Of a stretch of 64,000 bases of DNA, positions 1 to 32,675 are shown in pieces. Source of the DNA: Peromyscus leucopus (Eukaryota > Chordata > Mammalia > Rodentia > Cricetidae); NCBI RefSeq assembly GCF_004664715.2, contig NC_051070.1:68824200-68888199 (forward strand), written 5' to 3'. The position numbers and the translations under genes are program-made. Each line of letters opens with the position of its first letter. Positions within the stretch are counted from its first letter, which is position 1. The notes below the pieces were generated by a model. The model made no database searches and was not told the origin of the DNA. It saw only the letters and a list, made by a program, of their open reading frames with translations.

Positions 1-3000
1 TTGGGGAGAAGGAACAAAGGGATGAAGGAAGGAGGGAAGAAGAGAGGGAGGAGAAAGGACGAGATTCAGGGGACATGCAGGCTGTGCCCTCTCCTGCCTG
101 CTCTCCCAGAGGAAGATCTGGGGAATCCCATCCATGTCCCATCATGCTGCAGCACGCGGCGTCGCAAGAACAGCAGCTGCTAGCTTTCTTTGGTACCTTA
201 TTCATCATGCATTTATTTTTATTGAGCTTTGTCAGAGGCAAAGGAGCTCCTGATAACTTTAGTCCATTAAAAACAAACAAAACCCCTGAAAACAATGGGC
301 AACGTTAAGGGGACTGGAGGCACGAGGGAGGTCAAAGGGCAAACACCACAGGAGCAAACGGGGCAAAAAGTCCTCTAGAGTTCAGGCCGCAAGACTTGAC
401 ACGGGAGCCACTGTCCGGGGTCTTTCTCTTTCCCTTTGGAATGCTCACAGCACTGGCCGGCCTCTGGGGACGTACCCTGGAAGCCCAGTCCTTTGAAGAC
501 CCCTCCCCAGGCTCACCCGCCAGGAGCCCTCCCCCTCTGCCCTGCCCTCCAGCAGCAACGCTGCTTCTGCACTTCTGCTCCCATGCTTGGGGTTCGAGCC
601 CTCTTGCACAGGTTAACAGCCGCCACCCCACACCATTGCCGCATGGAAGATGTGTTTACTTATTCGTATGAGAACTCAGTACAGGCCTGGGCGTCTACCC
701 CTCTTCGTGTGTCGGGGAGTCGCCACGTCCACGGGGGTGTTCAGTGACCTTCCAATCCCTCCCCACCATCTCCCCACACTCTCTCTAGTGACACTACCCA
801 GAAGCCAGATCGACCTTGCTTAGCAGATGATCACACAGACAGGCACGACTATCTAATTCTAGCCAAGGGCATGGGGAAAGGACAGCGCCCCGGGGGCCTG
901 TGGCTTCTCTGCTGGGAGGGCTCAGGGCTAATAATAGGAGGGGAGATTAGGGACGGATTTGAAGTGCATTGTTATCTCACAGGAATGGCCTTCAAGAGCC
1001 TTTCCCAAGCTTTCCCAAGAGCTGTGCCACCCCCCACCCCCCCCACCCCCTCACCCCTGATGCTGTGTGGCTGAGGAATACCACTGTCACTTACTTCATC
1101 CCCATCAGCTCAGCCCCCATGGGTCCTTCACCCCACCCCCGCCCCAAGTTTTCTTTCCACGCCTGGTTTCGCCTCTGCTTCTCTGCCTCCATGCGCTTCC
1201 TGCCGCGACTTCCCACAAGTCTCCCCACTCCTGGTTCCCACATCTGGCCAATGCTGGCTCCTCCCGTTCCACCTTCTCTCCTCCCAGGAGCATCACTGTT
1301 TCCAGCTGAGGGCTCCAGTTTGCTTTTCCAGGCTCGTGGCCTTTGCCTCCCTCCCTAACCCATGCGTGCCAACTCTGTGCCCACACTCCTCCTCTGCCCT
1401 CCGCCTTCTCTTCCAGCAGAGCTGGACAAACACAAGCCACAGAGGCTGAGGTGGGGCTAGTGAGCTCCACTCCCCCAGGCATGGGGACACCTCTGAGAAC
1501 AGGGCTTGGGACATGACAGGCTACGGAGGCACCTCGCGAAGCCTAGCCATGGCTATTCTTAGGAACCCAGCCCCACAAAAGGACCTCCGCTTTGTCTCAT
1601 TCCACCCCCACGGAGTTGCTCTTGGCAGCCAAGACTGTAATCTCAGAGACGAGGGGCCCAGCACGGGCCCCTTGCACAAGCCCAATCCTCTGCCCTGGTT
1701 TCTCTCCACCACGAGGCACTGACCTTGGGCAAGGTCACCTCCCCTGTGACAAATACACACAGCAGCCAAGCTCTGACACTCTTTCTACGGTCTTGGCCTG
1801 TCCAGAGCCCGGTGGGGCCAACCTCTGGCAGCCCCACCCTTGGACTTTGCAGACAGCCTCATCTGCTCTTCTCTCCAAAAAACAAAACAACAAAAAACCA
1901 ACCACCACATTCTCCTGCTCCTTTCCTGTTCTTCCTGCTCAGAATAGGTCAGCTCTTCTAGCCTGGTAAATTCTGAGTCCTTTTCTACAGCCTCCTCTCT
2001 TCAGACTTCGGGGAGTCTGCCCAGCTCTCAGTTTCTATCTGTCCCCAGACCCAAGCACTATTCTAACCCTCAGGCCGCCTGCAGCTCCTGGAAGGCAGGC
2101 ACCCCACGAGGAAAGCAGCAGCCAGCCCCTCAGGTCCCTTCTTCCAAATGTGACTTGGAGCCTCAGATCAGGGAGTGACTTGCTACCTTCTCCCATGCTC
2201 AGAAAAGCCGGCATGTGTGTATCTACTTGTTGACTTAATCCGTTTTTAATTCTTGTTCGGAAAGTCGGACACACGGTGGTGGGCTGCATGTCTGGACAGT
2301 ACGGGAACATCAGAGAACATTCTACCAAGTTCTTAAAGAACAGCAAGGGCCCAACCCAGAGGTAAGGGAGCCATCCCAGGCCTGGGTTAAAGGTTGAGCA
2401 TCTAGACATTGTAATTCTAGGATAAATCACAGACATTGAAACACGAGCAAAGGCTGACCCTGGGTCTCGAGGCATGGTTTATTTCCCAGACCTCTATGTA
2501 CCCATTTTACCTTAAGAGCATAGACCTCTGGAGACCGAGATGTTTGTCAGGCCAATCAGCGAGAGCCAAGGCCTGAGAGTGAGGGACTCCGTAAGCTCCG
2601 GGACAAGCTCCCTCCATGCGTCTGTGGAAGTGAGGAGGGAGCCCTCAGCCTTTGTGAGTCCCTCTCATACTCTCTGAGTATTTACAAGCCACCCTCCTAA
2701 GTTCCAGAAAGAGAGCTGGGAATGAGGAAACAGTACCAGAAAAGACAAAAGGGAGCAGAGAACAAAGCAAGGAGGTCTCTCTTCACCCTACCCTACGTGC
2801 TTGGGGCTGCCTTATCTGAAAAACAAAATAAACCACGCTATCTGGCCTGCTTCCCTTCGGTCAGTGTTTGGTCTCATTCATTCCATTTGGCAAATCACTC
2901 AGTTGAAAGGCATAACCCCCACTGCCTGCACTTCCTGGCCCGTTCTTTATTAACTCTCATCCACGTCATCCTTCTCCTTAATTAAATCAGCAGCCAGGCT

Positions 3001-3156
3001 CTGCCTGTGACTTCTCCGGAAGCTGCTTCCTGCAAGATGACCCAAGTTCTCTTCTCTGTCACTTGGCCTTTCTTTGGAATCTGACACTACTGGCCACCTG
3101 CTCCTCTTGAAATACTTCTGTGATTTCTAGGAAACTTCTCTCTTCTTATTCTCTTT

Positions 3157-3158
<2 letters not shown>
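1..3158. other. Upstream intergenic DNA, no gene recognised
   Basis: Open frames here are short, overlap on both strands and show no domain or codon pattern of a real protein. I see no tRNA, no convincing splice-bounded exon and no clear young SINE. The stretch lies 7-10 kb 5' of the Myh7 start site, so it could contain distal regulatory DNA, but nothing in it can be named from sequence alone. Confidence 0.6.

Positions 3159-3211
<53 letters not shown>
3159..3211. repeat. (CT)n microsatellite
   Basis: An uninterrupted run of about 26 CT dinucleotides. Such a run is expected to be length-polymorphic. Confidence 0.95.
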
Positions 3212-3213
<2 letters not shown>

Positions 3214-3552
3214 CCCATTCCTAATCTTTAGTGTGTGTGGTGTATGTATGTATACACATACATGATGATAATGTGTGTAGACATTCTAATCTTTAATATG
3301 TGTGTGTGTGCACATGCATCATGTATAATAGATATTTTCATGCTACGGTACACACATAGAGGTCAGAGCACATTTTTTCAGAATTGGTTCCTTCCCTCCA
3401 CATAATTTTGAGGCAAGCCCTCTTTTCTGCTCTGTTGCATTTTCCAGACTAGTTAGTCCCAACAATTCTCCTGCCTCCACCTCCCATTTTGTCATAGGAG
3501 TGCTGGAATTATATATGCTTGTTACCATATCCAACATTTTATTTTATATTTT

Positions 3553-3578
3553 AAAGATTTATTTATTTTTTATGTTAG

Positions 3579-3620
<42 letters not shown>

Positions 3621-3797
3621 ATGGTATGTATGTGTGCTCTGCATGGATGTCAGGGCACCACAGGCATGCAGTGCCCATGGAGGCCAGAAGAGGGCGTTGG
3701 CCCCTGGAAATGAAGTCACGAATGGTTGTGAGTTGCCACGTGGGTGCCAGGACCTGAGTCCTCTGCAAGAGCATCAATGAGCCATCTCTCTAGCCCA
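3553..3797 (-). repeat. B2-type SINE with internal (TG)n expansion
   Basis: On the minus strand the element begins with the B2 head (GGGCTAGAGAGATGGCTCAT, B-box region) and ends in the A/T-rich B2 tail. The tail contains a pure (GT)18 tract at 3581-3616. Divergence from the B2 consensus as I remember it suggests an older copy. Confidence 0.8.
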
Positions 3798-4956
3798 CAC
3801 TCGGCTTTTTAAAGTGGGCTCTGGGGTCAAGCACAGGTCATCAGATTTCCCTGGCAAGTACTGTGCTCACCGTACCGTCTCCGTCTAGTCTCTGTGGGCT
3901 TCTTCTTTCCTTTCCTTCTTCCTTGGGCTGTGGGTCTCTCTTGAGTCTTTCCTCTTGTCTCCAAGCTCATGGCACCTCACACCACCATAAGGTAACCAGC
4001 TCTCAGCCGCCAGCCCTACCTGCCAGGCCACAATTCTCACCTCCTTCTGGGACACAAAACATGTTCTATCAGTTGTCCCTTGTTACCTCTAACCCACTCA
4101 CACCGAGTCTCTATCCTGCCTGTCCGAGGGCTTGCCCGCTTTGTGCCCGCCCTCATCCTTGCTGATGCCCTCCCGTATGATTTTTCCTTCCCGATTTCCC
4201 GGAGCCGGTCTGCTGAAGCGCACTGTATCCCCTCCTTAGGAATGCCTGCCGGTCTGGTCCTTTCCCTCTCATACCTCTCCACTTTGATTGAGGCTTTAAC
4301 CTCCGCTACAGTCTCCTGGCCTCTGGCCTCTCCTCCCCCCAGGACCCAGCCGGACCCTCAAACCGTCCTTAAGACGTCACACTGACCGCGGTCCGGCGCT
4401 GCAGTCACTCTTCATCGCACTCACGGTGATATTGTACATTTTGCTGGCCTGAGAAATACGGCAGATCGGTAGACAGCACTCTAGAACAAAGCAGACCCAA
4501 GCTTGAATCCTAAGGCCACATGCCCTGCCTGACTGGGCAACCATCTTATTCCCTTTGAAGCCCACTGCTGACTCACAGACTGTGATTTGAATGACAGACG
4601 GTTGTATTGACTGAGATGTGTCTTACTCTGTGCCGAGAGGAACTTACATATAGACCGTGAAAGCTCATTTTTTTTTTTCCTTTCCACCTGACATCTCCAA
4701 AACCACACAGCAATCTGACAAGAGAGGTTTCCCTCAAGTCCTTTCTAACTCACCACACCATTCACCATCCACGCTTTGGACCGTACTGATTTTTACTGCT
4801 GGGAACACAGCTGGGCACACAGTGTTTCTCAAAGCCCTCCCCTCCTTTAAACTCCAGGTCTGTGTTCCCACCTTAATACATGGAACTGTGTCGGGCCCAT
4901 AGAGGAAGAGATCTTTAGCCTCTGGGTCATTCTAGATCCAGGCCCTGTCTCATTAC

Positions 4957-5182
4957 AGGTGATTGTGAGCCGCCTTGTGGGTGCTGGGAATTGAACCCAG
5001 GTCCTCTAGAAGGGCCTCCAGTGTTTTTATCATCTCTCTACCACCCCCTCTTTGAGACAAGGTCTTTATAGCCCAGACTGTTGTAGAACTCACCACGTAG
5101 ACTAGGCTGGCCTTGGACTCATAAAAATCTACCGGTCTCTGCCTCTTGGGTGCTGGAATTGACATGTGCTACCACATCCAAA
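4957..5182 (-). repeat. B2 fragment followed by B1 SINE, both minus strand
   Basis: 4957-5020 matches the reverse complement of the B2 body (a stretch ending in GAACCCAGGTCCTCT). 5049-5182 matches reverse B1 (TTTGAGACAAGGTCT, then CTAGGCTGGCCTTG and the GTGCTGG motif). Both are moderately diverged. Confidence 0.75.
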
Positions 5183-5196
5183 TTTTCTCCTCTTCT

Positions 5197-5426
5197 TAAA
5201 GAAAGATTTATTTACTTTTGTTTTACATGTATAGGTTTTTGCCTATATGCATGCATGTACATTATGTGTGTTCCTAGTTCCTGTGGAAGCCAGAAGAGGG
5301 CATCAGATTCCTTGGAATTGGAGTTATAGAAGGTTATAAGCTGCTGTGTGGGTTCTGGGAAACAAACCCAGGTCTTCTTCAAGAGCAGCAGGTGCTCTTA
5401 ACCAGTGAGCCATCCTCTCCAGCCCC
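5197..5426 (-). repeat. B2 SINE (minus strand)
   Basis: Read on the minus strand it has GGGGCTGGAGAGGATGGCTC, then GCTCTTGAAGAAGACC and the CTCTTCTGGC motif, with an A-rich tail (TAAATCTTTC) at the 5197 end. This is the full-length B2 order. Confidence 0.85.
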
Positions 5427-5504
5427 ATCTTTTGCTCTTTTTCAGTTTGCCCATTTTTTTAAAAATATGCATACTGTCCTGATTAGTTTTGTTGTTGTTG
5501 TACC

Positions 5505-5812
5505 AATTTGACACAACTAGAATCATTTGAAAGGAAGCAACCTCAGTTGAAAAAATGCCCCCATCAGGTGGGCCTTCTTGATTAATTATTGATGTGGGAG
5601 GGCACAGTTCAGTGTGGGTGGTGCCAGTCCTAAGCAGGAGGTCCTTGGATGCTACAAGAAATCAGAATGAGGGGCTGGAGAGATGGTTCAGTGGTTAAGA
5701 GCACTGCCTGTTCTTCCAGAGGACCAGAGTTCAATTCCCAGCAACCACATGGCAGCTCATAACTGTCTGTAACTCCAAAATCTGACACCCTCACACAGAC
5801 ATGCATTCAGGC

Positions 5813-5849
<37 letters not shown>

Positions 5850-6037
5850 AACCAGAAAAGCAAGCCAGCAAGCATTTAGTTCCTGCCTCCAGGTTCCTGC
5901 CTTGAGTGCCTGCCCTGACTTCCCTCATTGATGGGGAGCATGGACCTGAGAGTTGTGAGCCGAAATAAACCCTTTCCTCCCAAGTTGCTTTTGGTCATGG
6001 TGTTTTATCATAGCAGTAGAAACCCTAACTAAGGCAT
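5505..6037 (+). repeat. Rodent interspersed repeat (family unassigned) split by a B2
   Basis: The blocks 5505-5670 and 5848-6037 (containing AAATAAACCCTTTCCTCCC and TAGAAACCCTAACTAAGGC) match a repeat I recognise as common in rodent genomes but cannot assign to a family with certainty. A B2 insertion separates the halves. RepeatMasker would name it. Confidence 0.55.
5671..5847 (+). repeat. B2 SINE (plus strand), CA-rich tail
   Basis: Starts with GGGGCTGGAGAGATGGTTCA, followed by GGTTAAGAGCACTGCC and the CAGCAACCACATGG body motif, and ends in (CA)n. Imperfect flanking duplications (AGAAATCAGAA before, GAAACCAGAAA after) fit a retrotransposed insertion into the older repeat around it. Confidence 0.85.
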
Positions 6038-6200
6038 ATACTAAAGAATTTACCAAGTCAGCTTGAGGATAGTAACAGCAGCAGAACCCTGACTGAGAGC
6101 TGAGAACTCGGTAGTTACTCGGTCCTTGAAGCTGGGTGTCTCAACAGTCAGGGCATTCCTGCAATGGCTGTCTTTCATTGGCAGAGTCTCATGAGAATCC

Positions 6201-6315
6201 CTGGCTGTCCTGGGAGTCTCTATATAGCCCAGGCTGGCCTCGAACTCACAGAGATCTGCTTGTCTCTGCCTCCCGAGTGCTGGGATTGAAGGCCTATACC
6301 ATCTTGCTAAGCTAA
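6201..6315 (-). repeat. B1 SINE fragment (minus strand)
   Basis: Contains the reverse-B1 signature GCCCAGGCTGGCCTCGAACT and TGCCTCCCGAGTGCTGGGAT. The A-tail side is truncated. Confidence 0.85.
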
Positions 6316-7559
6316 GTGTGCCCAGTGTTTTCACATAACAATACTCTATCCTTCTCCTTCAGAGGTTTCTACATCCTTGGCTGATCCTAAGATCAGGGAT
6401 ATCTGAAGAATTCCTGGCTGTCCCACCTCCTGAGGGCCACCATTTAGCCTGTCTCCTCCCTATAACCTGACTACCCATCTCCACCAGCAGCTTCACGCAG
6501 AGTCCCTGAGATTTTCAGGCCAGGACACAAAAAGCATGAAGCTGGGCCAACTTCTGGGGGTCTTGGGGTACACATTGGTCATGAGAGAAGCTCCACAGAC
6601 AGCACAGAGCAGCGGTAGCTTTCCTGGCTCCAGGCTAGCCTGTGGAGAGGTCCACCTGAAGAACATAGCCTTCAACTGAGGAGACATGGTGGAGCCGAGG
6701 GAAAAGCGCAGGCCGAGGACTTACAGCGGATGACCAGCCCTGCAGTCTACAGTCTGAATTCCTGATGTCCGTGTTTCTTAGGATAAAAACTTCCCACTGT
6801 GAAGTCCGTTATGTGCTGGTGCGTGCTAAGCCCTTCACTTATGACTAGTCTCCATGGGCTCCGCAGACCAACGCACTGATGACAAAACGTATGTGACGGA
6901 GCAAGACCACACAGATAGAAACTGAGGAGCTGGGCCTCCAAGTGGGTCTCTGTACCCCCAGAAAGCCCCTTCTAAGTTCCCTCGGGCTTCTAGACAGTGT
7001 CCCCTCCAAACACTCTTGCAGGAGAGATCTACCTGCCTACAGCACTCTGATTGAATCCGGGCTGCCTCTCCAGCTGGCCCTCATCTATCAAGAGGAGAAG
7101 GGAGTCTGGGCTATTGTGGCGGCTGGCTTGCAGAGTACAAAAGATTTTGGAGCCAGCCGGAACACAAAAGAATGACAAGAAGTAGCAGCTGTTTGTAAAG
7201 AGAAACCTGAGACAGCGGCTAGCTCAGCTCCCTAATCCCGGGGTCCATGTGGAGCCAGGGACAGGGTCCCCCAAGGTCAGAGATTCTAGGGGCCCGCCTG
7301 CTAGGAGGGCTGCCTCCCACCCCCAGGTCTCCTCTCTCCTGTTCACAAACAACTGATGCCTCCTTCCTTCTCTTGGGCCAGAGGCCTACCTCTTTCAGTC
7401 TCCTTCTGTCCCTCTCCCTGGGGGTTTTGGGATTCCTTCTAGATTTCTCTCTTTTCACGCTCAGGTATCTTCTGCTTTAGCCCGGGTGCCCCCCCCGCCC
7501 CCTCCCACCTCACCCCGATTCCTGGTGGTAATTTTAGCACACTTTCCGCTGCTGGCCTC
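6316..7559. other. Intergenic DNA, no gene recognised
   Basis: No repeat family or gene is recognised. The open frames present are short and overlapping, without domain signatures. Confidence 0.5.
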
Positions 7560-7870
7560 CACTGGCTCGTTCACAGCAAATGGCTCCTGTTTGGGACTGA
7601 CATTTGATCAGTGTGGTGACAGAGCCCAGACAAAGCAGGCACAGTGCCTGGGGGCAGGGGGTGGGGGGGTGGGGGGTTAGGGAGGCAGATCACCTTCCTT
7701 CCACTCAGGCCTTATTTGGTCTACCTTGGCGAAGCGGCCCTCCCTCCAGCCCCTCTTTATTTATAGCATTTGCTCTGTCTCCTTTGTCTTGTCGGCTGTC
7801 ACTCTGCAGTGCGCCGCACAATTGCCACCCACTCCTCACATGGGCAGGGCCCCCACTCTCCCCGCTAGGA
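7560..7870. promoter_or_regulatory. Candidate muscle enhancer upstream of Myh7
   Basis: Within about 310 bp there is a perfect CArG box, CCTTATTTGG (7710-7719, SRF consensus), and a MEF2-consensus site, TTATTTATAG (7757-7766). Several E-box hexamers (CANNTG) lie nearby: CAAATG about 7577, CATTTG about 7601 and 7767, CAATTG about 7819. The cluster lies about 2.4 kb 5' of the Myh7 start. SRF, MEF2 and bHLH sites together are typical of muscle enhancers. Activity here is inferred and single sites of this kind also occur by chance. Confidence 0.4.
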
Positions 7871-7872
7871 AC

Positions 7873-7877
7873 GTGCG

Positions 7878-7933
<56 letters not shown>

Positions 7934-7934
7934 C
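7873..7934. repeat. (TG)n microsatellite with CG interruption
   Basis: A run of about 20 TG units followed by GCGCGCG. Alternating purine-pyrimidine DNA of this type can adopt Z-DNA. Confidence 0.9.
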
Positions 7935-9800
7935 GAAGCACCGGCTGTGGACACCCCCACCCCCCACCCCGGGGCCACCGCTACAAACAGTCGGACAAAG
8001 ATGCCCGGAGCAGGGGTCTTTGTTTTGGTTCATTGTTCCGTATCCCCATCAGCTAGAATGATGCCAAGCCCATAGCAGACACTCAGGAAATACTTGCTTA
8101 GGAAAGGATGGGCAAAGCCACCCAGCCTTCCAACAGCAGCAAACAGAAGGAGGGACTCCAAAGCAGGTGTTAGAGGGGCTGGAGACTGGGTGGGAACTTT
8201 TAAGGACACCAGACCCTCCAGTCTGGGATATGAGGCAGAGAACTTAAAGTTAGGAAAGTGATTTATATTCTGCATTGGGGACACTGAGAACAATACACCC
8301 AAATACCCATCGACCAAAGCCCTCCAAACCTGGAAGGAGGCAGAAAAGGGGAGTGATTAAGTTACGAATTGGAGAGACAGTTTCCCAATCCCTCCACCAC
8401 GCAGGCCAGCCCAGCGTAAAGACACTGGCTTTAAAATGGCTCACCTGCGTCCCAGGCATTATTTATCCATTCATGCACCTGTGCCTGAGCCCTATTCCTG
8501 AGCAGGGCAGGGCAGCGTCTCTATGCTTTGTGCCTTGTGCTTAGAAAGCTAAAAGAGTATGAAAGAGCAGCCTTCCTCCAATCCTGGAAGTCCCTCCCAG
8601 TGAGGCTGATCCATTAATATCTGGCAAGGTCTGGAAGGGACCCCCAAAATTTGTTCTACTGGGCATGTCAGGAGCAGGACCTGCTCCTTACAACTGCAAC
8701 CTCATGCTTGAGGACTGCAGCTCTCCAGCTGCAGTGGGATGCACCCCCTACTGTCTGTAGCCTCTCCCCCAACGCTGCACTGCGCATACAGCCGCTCTGC
8801 GTCCTCTGACTTGTGCTTCGGTTACCAAGAAACCCCAGAGAAGCCCTTCCTGGAATTTCCCTTTCCTGCTGTGCCCACCCCACCTTCAAAATGTACCTGC
8901 TTTGCACCCCATCCCCCAGGCCTGCCTCTCTCCTTCACACTGACATCCAAGCAGCTGGATTAATCCGCATGCGCTCAGAGCTGTGCTTGGGAAGAAAGGG
9001 GATGTCAAACCAAACCACGAGGCGGTTGCCTAGACACCAAGCAGCAAAGCTTGCATAGGCCATGCTGGGAGAACAAGGACCGCCTGTGCTCCGTCCAGAG
9101 GCTGGGCGCCAGTGTCGCTCCCAGGGCCTGCAGGAAAAGGGAAGATTTTTTTCCTGTCCTGTCCCTTTCTCCACTTGTAAGAACAAAGACTGCATCCACG
9201 TCTGAACACAGGTTGGGTGGGCCAGGCAACAGTAGCTGCCTCGTCTGCAGCCCTGGGAGGCTCACCCCTTGTGCCTCTGGAATCTGCAGGGCAGAGCTAC
9301 AGACAGGAAAGAGCTCTAAGGCAGGACCATTAGGCAACTGTAACTCCTCCACACCTAGTGGCCAGCACTTCCTCGGAATCCCTCGCCCTCCCTCCCTGGC
9401 CGGGATCAACTTCCTATCTGCTGAGGTCCCTCCCTTGGACTCTTGCTCCCCTGAAGCTGTGTGACCTTCGAGGTCCCACCTCCATAAAGTGAAGCAGTTG
9501 GATGGCTCACTAGAGACTTGCCTGGCTCTCAAGCTCAGTGATCTCAACACATTGCCTGCTGGCCCAAGGAAAGCGGGGCCTGAGCCAGAGTGCCAGTGTC
9601 TAAACTCTCTGGTCATTCTCCTTACCACTTAACTAGGACGCTGCCTCCCCGCAGCCCCAATCCAGCCACCGTACCAGGGCCGTGCCCCTCTTTGTTGCTG
9701 CGACTCAGCCCCTTCCCACCTCAGTCAGGGGTGGGACTCAGGCCAGGAGAGTGGGGAGGATCCTGGAAGTAGCACCAGGCTCTGCTGGGGGCAAGAGCTC
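7935..9800. other. Upstream Myh7 flank, no gene recognised
   Basis: Unique sequence without recognisable repeats or coding exons. Frames such as 9005-9628 on the minus strand have no recognisable domain and no splice context. It is probably part of the distal 5' regulatory region of Myh7. Confidence 0.45.
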
Positions 9801-9805
9801 TAAGG

Positions 9806-9842
9806 GGCAGCAGGGCCAGAGCCAGGGCCAGGGCCAGGGCCC
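9806..9842. repeat. Short (CCAGGG)n tandem repeat
   Basis: About five head-to-tail copies of a GGGCCA-type hexamer, some 340 bp upstream of the Myh7 start region. Confidence 0.8.
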
Positions 9843-9956
9843 TGCCTGCCTGCCTGAGGTCATGGTGGTCGTTGTCAGCTTACTCTCCAGCGAGCTGTGG
9901 AATGTAAGAGATATTTTTGCTTCGCTTTGAGCCACCCCACCCCCTGGAACTCAGAC

Positions 9957-10179
9957 CCTGAACATGCCATGCCACAACAATGACGACCACTTCCAATTGT
10001 TTCCTGGCTGGGGGGGGGCGAGGGGGGAGCACTGTTGGGACAAGGGAAGGGGGAGGGAGTCAGGGGGAAATGCTTTTGGTGACAACAGCCCTTTCTAAAT
10101 CTGGCTGGGGACTGGGTGCAGGTGGGGGTGGGGGCACCCTGCTGCCCCATATATACAGTCCCCGAGGCTAGGTCTGGCT
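9957..10179 (+). promoter_or_regulatory. Myh7 proximal promoter
   Basis: A TATA box (TATATA, 10150-10155) lies just before the inferred start site at about 10180. Upstream are an MCAT/TEAD-type site CATGCCA (9963-9969), G-rich strings around 10008-10030 and C/G-rich blocks to 10135. This order (MCAT, C/G-rich elements, TATA) agrees with what is known of mammalian beta-MHC promoters. The exact start site is inferred from TATA spacing. Confidence 0.8.
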
Positions 10180-10219
10180 CTGAGCGGTCTCCTGCTGGTT
10201 CCTTCCTTGCTGCCCTCAG
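10180..10219 (+). other. Myh7 exon 1 (5' UTR)
   Basis: A non-coding first exon runs from the inferred start about 30 nt after the TATA box to a consensus donor (CTCAG|GTAGGA) at 10219/10220. The 5' end is approximate; the donor is clear. Confidence 0.65.
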
Positions 10220-11170
10220 GTAGGAGTGGGAGCTAGAGGCAGGCCTTCCTCTGGGATTAGGGGCTCCAGGTTCAGGAAGAGATTCCTCTAGAACAGCAGG
10301 CTGCTGGCAGGACTTCATATAGTACCTGGTTACGATTGAGCACACCTGTGCAGATCTAAATAGGCATGCTTGTGTCACAGGAATGTGGGGGCCCATGTGT
10401 TCCCCGGGTGGGGGGGGGGAGTATCTGTATCTGTCTATGGCCCAAAATGCAACAGTGGTGTGTGTGTGTGTGTGTGCACTTGCACACATGTGGGTGCACA
10501 CTTGAGTACAAGCATCCGTGTCTTAAATGTAAGGATGAGTATACATTCCACCACGTAAGATACAATGGAAGACATGTGTTTACCATCATGCCTGGTTACA
10601 AGCATTTTAGGAGAAGAGCGGAATGGTGGAGAATAATTCTAAAGGAAGCCAGTTCTGTGAATAGTGGAGCCTGTCCGCGTTTGTGGAAGGGCCTGAATGT
10701 ACACGGAGGAGTCATTACTCAGACTCTGTGTGTATTCGCTGTGGTCGGGGCTCACAGGCATGCATGTGTGTGTGTGGGTCTCTGATCTCTGTTCTGAAGA
10801 ATATGCAGCCACAGGAGCCAGCCTTTGTACCTGGCTGTTGTTGAGGCTCATAAACACCGTGGGGGCGTGCATGCTGGGCACCCATTCCCTCCTCAGATGG
10901 GAGGGAGCCTATCCTTCACGGAAAGAATGCACACACACAGCAGGCATGCATGTTCATTGGAGGCTGTGGAGGAGGCATTGGGATGGATGGTAGTGGAAAG
11001 AGGGCTGTTGGAATCCTGGGACTTGAACCCTCGAAGTCTTGACTCTTGTGTTGTGCTCTGAGAAAAGCAAACCATCCAGCCTTGATTGCCTCATGTGACC
11101 AAGGGGTGACCTTCGAGCAAAAGAATAAAAGTGCTTTGTCTGAACCAATGTCACTGTTATTGTTTTGTAG

Positions 11171-11208
11171 GTGGCTCAAAGGAAAGACATCTCCCCAGCC
11201 GGGCATAG
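11171..11208 (+). other. Alternative 5' UTR exon candidate for Myh7
   Basis: 38 nt flanked by TTGTTTTGTAG| and |GTAAGG, both good splice signals. It could be an alternative leader exon or a decoy; sequence alone does not decide between them. Confidence 0.3.
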
Positions 11209-11470
11209 GTAAGGGTAGAACGGCCCCCAAGGGTAGAACACAGCTCAGAGGCTCCGGGAAGTTGTTCAAATTAGTCTTTGGGGAAAAGGAAACAGAGCTT
11301 GAAAAGGAAGAAAGAGAATGACCAGAGAGGCTGACCAGAGCTTCTAATCTCTCTTTGGTGTGGAGGAGGGTGGGTGTGGAAGAACACAGCCAGAGAGGAG
11401 GGAGGAGGGAGGCGGCCGTAGCCAGGTTGGCCTACAGCCTGACCTGACACAGCCCCTTCCCTTTCTCCAG

Positions 11471-11516
11471 GTCTCCCTCCTACTTCCTCATCACTAGACA
11501 CGTTTGAGAAACCAAG
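11471..11516 (+). other. Myh7 exon 2 (5' UTR), preferred candidate
   Basis: 46 nt bounded by a pyrimidine-rich acceptor (CTTTCTCCAG|GT) and a donor AAG|GTAGGC. With exon 1 and the 8-nt leader of exon 3 it makes a 5' UTR of roughly 95 nt, as expected for this gene. A second exon-like segment at 11171-11208 is listed separately. Confidence 0.6.
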
Positions 11517-11921
11517 GTAGGCAAAGCAGATGTTCAAGGGATCTGGGGAGGTTGAACATGATAGCCCAAAGCCAAACCGGAACTGTCCTTTCTTGCCCTG
11601 CTTGGGGACAATGACCTGGTTTCCAGGAGCTCCTTACCTATGGTCAATGAGGGGGCAGGGTCTGTTGACGGTCGGAGATAGAGGCAGACAGAATCCTGCC
11701 CCGCAAGAAGGTCAGGGCACTCCCCAAAGAATGCCCCAACTTGAACAAAAGTAAGCTGCCCCCTTTGCCTGGCACAGGTGCCAGGCAGTTCTCTCATTTA
11801 GGGGGTAAGCTTGAAGAACTAGGGACTCATGGGTGACTCCTCTCGAGTGCTGAGCATGATGCCAGACCCGGGGGCTGCCACTGAAGGGGAGAGCCCAGGG
11901 AGGGGGAAGGCATACAGGTAA

Positions 11922-32563
<20,642 letters not shown>

Positions 32564-32672
32564 TAGACCTTGAGCTGCCCAGTCCTAAAGGTGCCTGTGA
32601 AGCCCTCAGACCTGGAGCCTTTGTAACAACCCCTTAGGAGGAAGCCGAATAAAGCAATTGTTCTTGAAGCCG
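32564..32672 (+). terminator. Myh7 3' UTR and polyadenylation signal
   Basis: The short 3' UTR follows the TAG at 32561. AATAAA lies at 32648-32653, so cleavage is expected at about 32668-32675. A 3' UTR of about 110 nt is usual for this gene. Confidence 0.85.
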
Positions 32673-32675
32673 AGA

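Noticed and set aside
3500..3780. Val/Cys and Thr/His repeat proteins from TG/CA tracts (also 7604-8056, 7836-8033, 40327-40614)
   Set aside because: Translation of microsatellites, present in several frames at once.
9005..9628. 207-codon minus-strand frame upstream of Myh7
   Set aside because: No recognisable domain, and overlapping open frames occur on the other strand. Looks like GC-rich non-coding DNA.
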